The position numbers and the translations under genes are program-made. 64,000 nucleotides of DNA from Blastococcus saxobsidens (GTDB lineage Bacteria; Actinomycetota; Actinomycetes; Mycobacteriales; Geodermatophilaceae), in the NCBI RefSeq assembly GCF_002938435.1, contig NZ_POQT01000007.1:107927-171926 (forward strand), given 5' to 3'. The notes beneath the pieces are model-generated. The model was not told where the DNA came from. It searched no databases and saw only the letters and a list, made by a program, of their open reading frames with translations. Below, in pieces: positions 48,944 to 64,000 of this stretch (its first letter is position 1; the number at the start of each line of letters is the position of its first letter).

Positions 48944-50137
48944 TTACTTGTTGATCTTGACGACCCGGCCGGCGCCGACGGTACGGCCACCCTCACGGAT
49001 GGCGAACCGGAGGCCCTCCTCCATGGCGATGGGCTGGATGAGCTCCACCGTCATCTCGGTGTTGTCGCCGGGCATGACCATCTCGGTGCCGGCGGGCAGG
49101 GTCACCACGCCGGTCACGTCCGTCGTCCGGAAGTAGAACTGGGGACGGTAGTTGTTGAAGAACGGCGTGTGACGGCCACCCTCGTCCTTCGAGAGGATGT
49201 AGACCGAACCCTCGAAGTTGGTGTGCGGGGTGATCGAGCCGGGCTTCACGACGACCTGGCCGCGCTCCACGTCCTCGCGCTTGATGCCGCGGAGGAGCAG
49301 ACCCACGTTGTCGCCGGCCTGACCCTGGTCGAGCAGCTTGCGGAACATCTCGACGCCGGTGACGGTCGTCTTGGTGGAACCCTCGCGGATACCGACGATC
49401 TCGATCTCCTCGGAGACCTTGACGATGCCACGCTCGACGCGGCCGGTGACGACCGTGCCACGACCCGTGATGGTGAAGACGTCCTCGACGGGCATGAGGA
49501 ACGGCTTGTCGATCTCGCGCTCCGGCTCCGGGATCGCGGTGTCGACGGCGTTCATCAGCTCCATGAGCTTGTCGCCCCACTCGGCGTCGCCCTCGAGGGC
49601 CTTGAGCGCCGAGACGCGGACCACGGGGACGTCGTCACCCGGGAACTCGTACTCGCTGAGGAGCTCGCGGACCTCCAGCTCGACGAGCTCGAGGATCTCC
49701 TCGTCGTCGACCATGTCGGCCTTGTTGAGCGCCACGACGATGTAGGGGACGCCGACCTGGCGGGCCAGGAGGACGTGCTCCTTCGTCTGCGGCATGGGGC
49801 CGTCGGTGGCGGCGACCACGAGGATCGCGCCGTCCATCTGGGCGGCACCGGTGATCATGTTCTTGATGTAGTCGGCGTGCCCGGGGCAGTCGACGTGCGC
49901 GTAGTGACGGTTCTCCGTCTGGTACTCGACGTGCGCGATCGAGATCGTGATGCCGCGAGCCTTCTCCTCGGGCGCCTTGTCGATCTGGTCGAACGCGGAC
50001 GCCTCGTTGAGGTTCGGGTACTTGTCGTGCAGGACCTTGGTGATCGCCGCGGTCAGCGTCGTCTTGCCGTGGTCGATGTGCCCGATGGTGCCGATGTTGA
50101 CGTGCGGCTTGGTCCGCTCGAACTTGGCCTTGGCCAC
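48944..50137 (-). CDS. tuf: Translation elongation factor EF-Tu
   Basis: A 397-residue GTPase that delivers aminoacyl-tRNA. The G motifs are [14 protein letters not shown] (19-32, P-loop), [20 protein letters not shown] and SALKALEGD; domains II and III follow to [11 protein letters not shown]. The GTG start at 50137 has GAGGAGAGG upstream. It is 91 bases downstream of fusA, with a small stem-loop between. Confidence 0.98.
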   Translation of the reverse strand: MAKAKFERTKPHVNIGTIGHIDHGKTTLTAAITKVLHDKYPNLNEASAFDQIDKAPEEKARGITISIAHVEYQTENRHYAHVDCPGHADYIKNMITGAAQMDGAILVVAATDGPMPQTKEHVLLARQVGVPYIVVALNKADMVDDEEILELVELEVRELLSEYEFPGDDVPVVRVSALKALEGDAEWGDKLMELMNAVDTAIPEPEREIDKPFLMPVEDVFTITGRGTVVTGRVERGIVKVSEEIEIVGIREGSTKTTVTGVEMFRKLLDQGQAGDNVGLLLRGIKREDVERGQVVVKPGSITPHTNFEGSVYILSKDEGGRHTPFFNNYRPQFYFRTTDVTGVVTLPAGTEMVMPGDNTEMTVELIQPIAMEEGLRFAIREGGRTVGAGRVVKINK

Positions 50138-50203
50138 TGGGTTCCTCTCCTCGTGGTTACGCAGGTGGTGCGTGCTCTGGGGTGGGGTGGTGCTCGCAGG
50201 AGC

Positions 50204-50221
50204 GCGGGCAGGACTGCCCGC
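50204..50221 (-). other. Small stem-loop between fusA and tuf
   Basis: gcgggca (50204-50210) pairs with tgcccgc (50215-50221) around ggac, 7 bases past the fusA stop. It is short, so at most a weak attenuator. Confidence 0.4.
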
Positions 50222-50228
50222 ATTTCGA

Positions 50229-52328
<2,100 letters not shown>

Positions 52329-52413
52329 TACTTCTCCTCTTGGTTCTGGTCCGCGAGCGGGTTCCGGGGGTGGCCCGGTCGTCCCGCCGGCCGCGGGCGC
52401 TGGTGGACGGACG

Positions 52414-52884
52414 TCACCAGCGGTAGTGCGCGAAGGCCTTGTTCGACTCGGCCATCTTGTGCGTGTCCTCGCGCCGCTTGACGGCGGCACCCAGACCGTT
52501 GCTCGCGTCGAGCAGCTCGTTCATCAGACGCTCGGTCATCGTCTTCTCCCGGCGCGCCCGGCTGTACTGGATCAGCCAGCGCAGGCCGAGCGTGGTGCTG
52601 CGGGAGGCGCGGACCTCGACCGGGACCTGGTAGGTCGCGCCACCGACACGGCGGCTGCGGACCTCGAGGGACGGCTTCACGTTGTCCAGCGCGCGCTTGA
52701 GCGTGACGACCGGGTCGGTGTCGCTCTTCGCACGGGCGCCCTCGAGAGCGCCGTAGACGATCGCCTCGGCGACGGAGCGCTTGCCGTCGACCAGCACCTT
52801 GTTCACCAGCTGGGTGACCAGGGGCGACTGGTACACCGGGTCGGCGATCAGCGGGCGCTTCGGCGCGGGACCCTTGCGCGGCAT
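52414..52884 (-). CDS. rpsG: 30S ribosomal protein S7
   Basis: A 156-residue head-organising protein at the E site. It has [64 protein letters not shown] and the C-terminal [24 protein letters not shown] 52884 shares one base with the rpsL stop (TAATG). Confidence 0.97.
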   Translation of the reverse strand: MPRKGPAPKRPLIADPVYQSPLVTQLVNKVLVDGKRSVAEAIVYGALEGARAKSDTDPVVTLKRALDNVKPSLEVRSRRVGGATYQVPVEVRASRSTTLGLRWLIQYSRARREKTMTERLMNELLDASNGLGAAVKRREDTHKMAESNKAFAHYRW

Positions 52885-53258
52885 TAGCTCTTCTCCTTCT
52901 TGGCGCCGTACTTGCTGCGAGCCTGCTTGCGGTTGCGGACGCCCTGGGTGTCCAGCGAACCGCGGATGATCTTGTAGCGCACGCCCGGGAGGTCCTTGAC
53001 CCGACCGCCGCGCACGAGCACCATCGAGTGCTCCTGCAGGTTGTGGCCGACGCCCGGGATGTAGGCGGTCACCTCGATGCCACTGGTGAGGCGGACGCGG
53101 GCGACCTTCCGCAGCGCCGAGTTCGGCTTCTTCGGCGTGGTCGTGTACACGCGGGTGCACACGCCGCGGCGCTGGGGGGAACCCTTCAGCGCCGGCGTCG
53201 TGGTCTTGACGACCTTGTCCTCGCGGCCCTTGCGGACCAGCTGGTTGATCGTGGGCAT
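52884..53258 (-). CDS. rpsL: 30S ribosomal protein S12
   Basis: A 124-residue decoding-centre protein. [11 protein letters not shown] and [19 protein letters not shown] are wild type: the lysines whose change gives streptomycin resistance (K43 and K88 in M. tuberculosis numbering) are present. ATG 53258 has AGGAGA upstream. It is the first gene of the str cluster, with a good promoter about 350 bases upstream. Confidence 0.98.
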   Translation of the reverse strand: MPTINQLVRKGREDKVVKTTTPALKGSPQRRGVCTRVYTTTPKKPNSALRKVARVRLTSGIEVTAYIPGVGHNLQEHSMVLVRGGRVKDLPGVRYKIIRGSLDTQGVRNRKQARSKYGAKKEKS

Positions 53259-53809
53259 GGGTGGCCTGGATCTCCTACCTGCGCTGGGTGGTGCTCATCG
53301 AATGCCTGCTGACTGCTGGTGCTCTGCTGGTGGTGCTCGGGTGCCGGCCCCCGCGAGGGAACCTTCCCGACCCCGGCCGTGTTCCACCTCCGGTCCACGC
53401 GGTCGGGTGTGTCGCCCTTCCCCGGACCGGTCCGATGAAGGACCGAACTCGGTTGCCCCTCGCGACTCGGCGCCGCCACCCTCCGGTCACCGCGTCGGAC
53501 GCGGCCCGGCGGATGGTCCCCGGCGACCAGGAGAAGTTGTTCCTCCAGCCACCCAGGCGCACCGCGAACGGGAGCAGGCCCAGGGCACCCTGGGCACGGC
53601 TGACCACGATACCCGTGCCACCTGGGCCGGTCAAAGCCGGGTCCCTCACATCCTTGTCGACAGGCCGACAGGGAGGGGGCGGGCACCAGCCGAGGAGCCG
53701 GAGGCTACCGCCGCCGGCGGGCGGAGCACAGCTCCTCCGTTCCCCCGCGCGGCGCCCGATACCGTGCCCAGCGGCGCCAACGGTGGCGCCGAGGGACAGA
53801 GGAGTGCAC
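53259..53809. other. rpsL upstream region and LLM-gene upstream region
   Basis: These 551 bases hold the rpsL promoter (53606-53634), a predicted leader of about 340 bases, and at 53795-53806 the GGACAGAGGAGTG Shine-Dalgarno region of the divergent oxidoreductase gene. Open frames crossing it lack starts with ribosome sites and conserved motifs. Small palindromes such as cggaccggtccg (near 53424) and ggcgcc repeats (53773-53790) occur, but no known leader element was recognised. Confidence 0.5.
53606..53634 (-). promoter_or_regulatory. rpsL (str operon) promoter
   Basis: On the minus strand TTGACC (53629-53634) and TATCGT (53606-53611) are 17 bases apart, close to the ideal housekeeping promoter. 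Transcription would start near 53599, leaving about 340 bases before rpsL. Confidence 0.65.
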
Positions 53810-54850
53810 GTGCGCATCGGCATCCAGGCCAGCTACAGCGGCGGCTTCCAGGAGACAGCGGCGGAGATCCGGGATCTCGAGGCGGCCGGCCTCGACGTCG
53901 CCGCGGTGGCCGAGGTCTACACCTTCGACGCGGTCAGCCAGCTCGGTTACCTGGCCGCCGTCACGGAGCGGGTGGAGCTGCTCAGCGCGATCCTTCCCAT
54001 CTACAGCCGCACGCCGGCCCTGACCGCCATGACGGCGGCCGGGCTGGACTTCGTCTCGGGTGGCCGGTTCACCCTGGGCCTCGGTGCCTCCGGGCCGCAG
54101 GTCATCGAGGGCTGGCACGGGCTCCCCTACGACGCCCCGCTGCAGCGGACCCGCGAGGTGGTCGAGATCTGCCGCCAGGTGTGGCGCCGCGAGCGGCTGG
54201 ACCACCAAGGCAAGAAGTACACGGTCCCGCTGCCGGCCGACCAGGGCACCGGCCTCGGCAAGCCCCTCAAGCTCATCAACACCCCGGTGCGGGAGCGGGT
54301 CCCGGTGATGCTGGCCGCCCTCGGCCCGAAGAACGTGGAGCTCGCGGCGGAGATCGCCGAAGCCTGGGAGCCGATCTTCTTCGTCCCGGAGAAGGCCGGG
54401 TCGGTGTGGGGCGACTCCCTCGCCGCCGGTAGGGCCGAGCGCGACCCCGCGCTGGGCGAGCTGCAGGTCATCACCGGGGTGCCCGTCGCCATCGGTGACG
54501 ACGTCGAGTCGCTGCTGGAGTTCGTCCGCCCCGCACTGGCGCTCTACATCGGCGGGATGGGCGCCCGCGGCAAGAACTTCTACAACGACCTCGCCGTCCG
54601 CTACGGCTACGAGGCCGAGGCCAAGCAGATCCAGGACCTGTACCTGGACGGCAAGAAGGACGAGGCGGCGGCCGCGGTGCCCGACGACCTCGTCCGGGCG
54701 TCGTCGCTCATCGGCCCCGAGTCCTACGTCGCCGAGCGCATCGCCGCCTTCGCCGAGGCCGGCGTCACGACGCTGATGCTCCAGCCCCTCGACGGCAGCC
54801 GGGAGGCCCGCCTGCGCACCGTGGAGACCGTGAAGCGCCTCGCCGGGTGA
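53810..54850 (+). CDS. LLM class F420-dependent-type oxidoreductase
   Basis: A 346-residue TIM-barrel flavin/F420 oxidoreductase of the luciferase-like family. It starts VRIGIQASYSGGFQETAAEI and has VAEVYTFDAVSQLGYLAAVTERVELLSAILPIYSRTPALTAMTA, then GRFTLGLGASGPQVIEGWHG, the usual cofactor-binding region. The coenzyme is probably F420 by family, but FMN use cannot be excluded, and the substrate is unknown. GTG 53810 has GAGGAG 7 bases upstream; a GTG two codons earlier is possible. It stands alone between the str and rpoBC clusters and overlaps a pseudogene by 4 bases. Confidence 0.88.
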   Translation: MRIGIQASYSGGFQETAAEIRDLEAAGLDVAAVAEVYTFDAVSQLGYLAAVTERVELLSAILPIYSRTPALTAMTAAGLDFVSGGRFTLGLGASGPQVIEGWHGLPYDAPLQRTREVVEICRQVWRRERLDHQGKKYTVPLPADQGTGLGKPLKLINTPVRERVPVMLAALGPKNVELAAEIAEAWEPIFFVPEKAGSVWGDSLAAGRAERDPALGELQVITGVPVAIGDDVESLLEFVRPALALYIGGMGARGKNFYNDLAVRYGYEAEAKQIQDLYLDGKKDEAAAAVPDDLVRASSLIGPESYVAERIAAFAEAGVTTLMLQPLDGSREARLRTVETVKRLAG

Positions 54851-55337
54851 ATCGGCAGGGCCGACCATCCCGGCGATGGGGCTACGCCGCCGCCGGTAGG
54901 GCGACCACTTTCGCGATCCTGCACCTCTACTGGGCGCTGGGTGGGACCGTGGGCCTCGCCGAGTCCGCGGGTGAGCAGCTCGCTGACGAGCGGCCCACCT
55001 GATTCGTGGTCGGAGGCCTCTGGGGGCGTCGCCCTCGCTCTGCTCGTGGCCGCAGCGCTGGGAGTCGGCCTGGCTCGGATACCGATGACGGGCCGGCGTC
55101 GGCTCCTGCCGCTACTCGAAGCCGGACCTGGCCACCGTCTTGGTCCCGCGCGCGGTGGGCATCGAGGTGCTCCTCCTGGCCGACGTCGGCCATGGCAACG
55201 GCGACATCGGCGGCGCGCAGCGGACGTGGACGCTGCTGCTGTGGAATCCCTGGTTCCTGGTCGGTGGAGCGACGTTCGGAATGGCTGCCGTCGCCGCACA
55301 CCGGAGCCGCCCCATGGCCTCCGGAGCCACCTCGTAA
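54847..55337 (+). pseudogene. Decayed DUF3995-like membrane-protein gene
   Basis: Three reading frames must be joined to give one protein. Frame 1 starts at a GTG overlapping the upstream stop (GTGA) and reads RRWGYAAAGRATTFAILHLY, then WALGGTVGLAES, until an in-frame TGA at 55000-55002 where Trp would fit. It reads on as FVVGGLWG, shifts near 55015-55030 to VALALLVAAALGVGLARIP, and shifts again near 55110-55130 to VPRAVGIEVLLLADVGHGNG and LLLWNPWFLVGG, ending at 55337. The hydrophobic segments fit a small four-helix protein of DUF3995 type. One nonsense and at least two frameshift lesions make it a pseudogene, unless sequencing errors are present. Confidence 0.6.
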
Positions 55338-55391
55338 GGCGGCTCTGGCGACGACGAGGCGGCTTTCGTCCATGGATTGACCGAAATGCGG

Positions 55392-55427
55392 AAGGGCCCC
55401 GCGAACCTGACGGTTCGCGGGGCCCTT
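55392..55427 (-). terminator. rpoC terminator
   Basis: A perfect 16-bp stem (55392-55407 with 55412-55427) with a 4-base loop lies 23 bases past the rpoC stop. It is the expected end of the rpoBC transcript and can also stop plus-strand transcription. Confidence 0.8.
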
Positions 55428-55449
55428 TCGTCACTGCGTGGCTAGGGGA

Positions 55450-59355
<3,906 letters not shown>

Positions 59356-59448
59356 GGTGTGACCCCTTTCAGGGGCTAGTGCTTCGCTTCTATGACTTGG
59401 AGGTGGTGGCCGGCCGGCCCCGACTGCTCAGGGCCGGCCGGCTGCCGA

Positions 59449-62955
<3,507 letters not shown>

Positions 62956-63375
62956 GATGCGTCCTTCCAAGGACCTCACGACGTGCGGGCGGTGGGGTGC
63001 GGGTCGTCCTGGGTCGTCGTCGGTAATGGCGAGGCTGTCCGCGACGGCCGCGAACGCCCGCTACGACGGTCACAGCGCGGATGGTGTCGGGAAGGATTCC
63101 CGGGCACCCGTCGTGACCCGTCTCGGCGGGCAGGCAGTCAGAGGGCAGCGCAACAGGAGACCCTACCCCTGGTCTTGCGCAGTGTCCACGTCGGGGGTAC
63201 CGGTGCGACCGGTGCCACATCGTCGGACCGCGCGGGCTCCCGGGATCCCGGGGCCGGCGGGGTGCGCCCGGCGACCACTATGACAGCCGGGCGCGGCCCG
63301 TGGGACCGCCACGCCGCGCGGCGGCGAAAGGGCCGTCGCCGGGTCCGCCACGTGTCGGCGGGCGAGGGGCCGGCG
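62956..63375. other. rpoB upstream region
   Basis: This 420-base stretch carries no credible gene. It holds the rpoB promoter (63160-63188) and a predicted leader of about 200 bases. The part from 63189 to 63375 is very GC-rich, with small palindromes (for example cggtgcgaccggtgcc near 63201) and no recognised regulatory motif. Confidence 0.5.
63160..63188 (-). promoter_or_regulatory. rpoB promoter
   Basis: On the minus strand TGGACA (63183-63188) and TAGGGT (63160-63165) are separated by exactly 17 bases. The match to TTGACA-N17-TANNNT is good. The start would be near 63153, about 200 bases before rpoB. Confidence 0.7.
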
Positions 63376-64000
63376 TCAGCTGGTCGTGAGCAGCGTGACC
63401 TCGCTGATCTTCCAGTCCCCGTCGACCTCGGTGACCGTGAGCTGCAGCGTCTGCACGCAGGACTGGGCACCCTCGGGCGTCACGCTGCACTCGGAGCCCT
63501 GCGGGGCCTCCTGCTGACCGCTGGTGGCCGACTGCACGACGTACTGCCCGAAGACGACGAGCGTCGCGGTGTCCTGCGACTCGCTCACCTGCTGGACGCC
63601 GACGTCGAGCACCTCGTACCGGGTGGTCGCCGAGACCTGCTCGTAGGTGTCGACGATGCCGCCCTGCGACAGATCGGCCTGGTACTGCTCCCGGAGGTCA
63701 CCGGTGAGCACCTCGAGCTTGCGCTCGACGCTGCCCTCGGAGTCGTCGTAGTCGTAGGCGTAGAGAGCCTCGACGTTGCTGCGCGCCGCGGTGAGCAGCT
63801 CGGCGTCGACATAGGGCGGGTTCAGCCGCTGCCACAGCAGGACCCCGGCAGCGGCCGCGGCGGTCGCGCAGAGCAGCGCGAGCGCGAGCAGCAGCGCCGG
63901 GAGACGGCGACGGGTGCCGGCTTCCGGCGGTCGCGCCGTGGCAGCGGAGGCGCGGCGCGCCCCGCGTGGCCGGGCCGTCGCGCGCGGACCGGTCTCGCCG
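63376..64000 (-). CDS. Mce-associated membrane protein (N-terminus beyond window)
   Basis: About 208 residues are visible; the frame is still open at the right edge, so the start lies outside. An Arg/Ala-rich cytoplasmic segment is followed by one membrane helix (LPALLLALALLCATAAAAAGVLL), then an extracytoplasmic domain (AARSNVEALYAYDYDDSEG, LTGDLREQYQADLSQGG, VDGDWKISEVTLL). This layout is that of the Mce-associated (Mas/Mam) proteins that accompany mce lipid-import operons; actinobacterial mce or mceG genes are often near rpoB. Two cysteines (SECSVTPEGAQSC) could form a disulfide. The identification is by fold layout and neighbourhood. Confidence 0.75.
   Translation of the reverse strand, partial: GETGPRATARPRGARRASAATARPPEAGTRRRLPALLLALALLCATAAAAAGVLLWQRLNPPYVDAELLTAARSNVEALYAYDYDDSEGSVERKLEVLTGDLREQYQADLSQGGIVDTYEQVSATTRYEVLDVGVQQVSESQDTATLVVFGQYVVQSATSGQQEAPQGSECSVTPEGAQSCVQTLQLTVTEVDGDWKISEVTLLTTS

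Noticed and set aside
53261..53809. N-terminal extension of the LLM oxidoreductase
   Set aside because: The extension covers the rpsL promoter region, is not family-like, and the GTG at 53810 has a good ribosome site.
62956..62979. GTG 62979 as the rpoB start
   Set aside because: The TTG at 62955 has the better ribosome site and matches the mycobacterial rpoB start; the extra 8 residues are not family-like.

Overview
This window is chromosomal housekeeping DNA of a high-GC actinobacterium. The gene content and order match the guaA/guaB, groES-groEL, tsaD-rimI-tsaB, alr-nnr-acpS-glmS-glmM, rpsI-rplM, rplQ-rpoA and S10-spc-str neighbourhoods of Mycobacterium and Streptomyces. A WhiD/WhiB3-type gene sits beside a BldM-like regulator, GroEL has a His-rich tail, groES has a CIRCE operator, and GTG/TTG starts with 4-base stop/start overlaps are common. 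The protein flavour and the intergenic hairpin repeats suggest Geodermatophilaceae (Blastococcus, Geodermatophilus or Modestobacter); that placement is inference from memory, not a database result.

Layout. 1-4390: end of an unknown gene, then guaB, guaB3 and guaA (purine synthesis) on the minus strand. 4514-6493: DUF5319 protein, a BldM-like regulator with a degenerate receiver domain, and a divergent WhiD/WhiB3 protein. 6668-10177: groES-groEL1 under CIRCE control and a divergent THUMP-like methyltransferase. 10252-15312: the t6A modification genes tsaD, tsaB and tsaE with rimI, two acetyltransferase genes in all, a GtrA membrane protein, an Fe-S uracil-DNA glycosylase and a TIGR04222 protein. 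15322-23022: an alpha/beta hydrolase, alr, nnr, acpS, glmS and glmM (cell-envelope precursors, metabolite repair, ACP activation). 23034-30122: rpsI-rplM, then a metabolic island with carbonic anhydrase, a PfkB kinase, molybdenum-cofactor genes (moeA, moaC, mog/moaB, mobA-like), fdhD and a short-chain dehydrogenase-like gene.

30187-53258: one long minus-strand run of translation and transcription genes. Read in the direction of transcription it is rpsL-rpsG-fusA-tuf, the S10 genes (rpsJ to rpsQ), the spc genes (rplN to secY-adk-map), then infA-rpmJ-rpsM-rpsK-rpsD-rpoA-rplQ, a small acidic ORF and truA. 53810-55337: an F420-dependent-type oxidoreductase and a decayed membrane-protein gene. 55450-62955: rpoB-rpoC. 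The right edge holds part of an Mce-associated membrane protein.

I found no rRNA, tRNA, CRISPR array, prophage or insertion sequence, and no clearly new multi-gene system. The least explained signals are families of intergenic palindromic repeats that abut stop codons (five copies of one family, two of a 20-bp tandem family, one double-palindrome locus), the degenerate BldM-like/WhiD pair, the truA initiation region that contains an 18-bp stem, a DUF3995-like pseudogene, and a long predicted leader upstream of rpsL.
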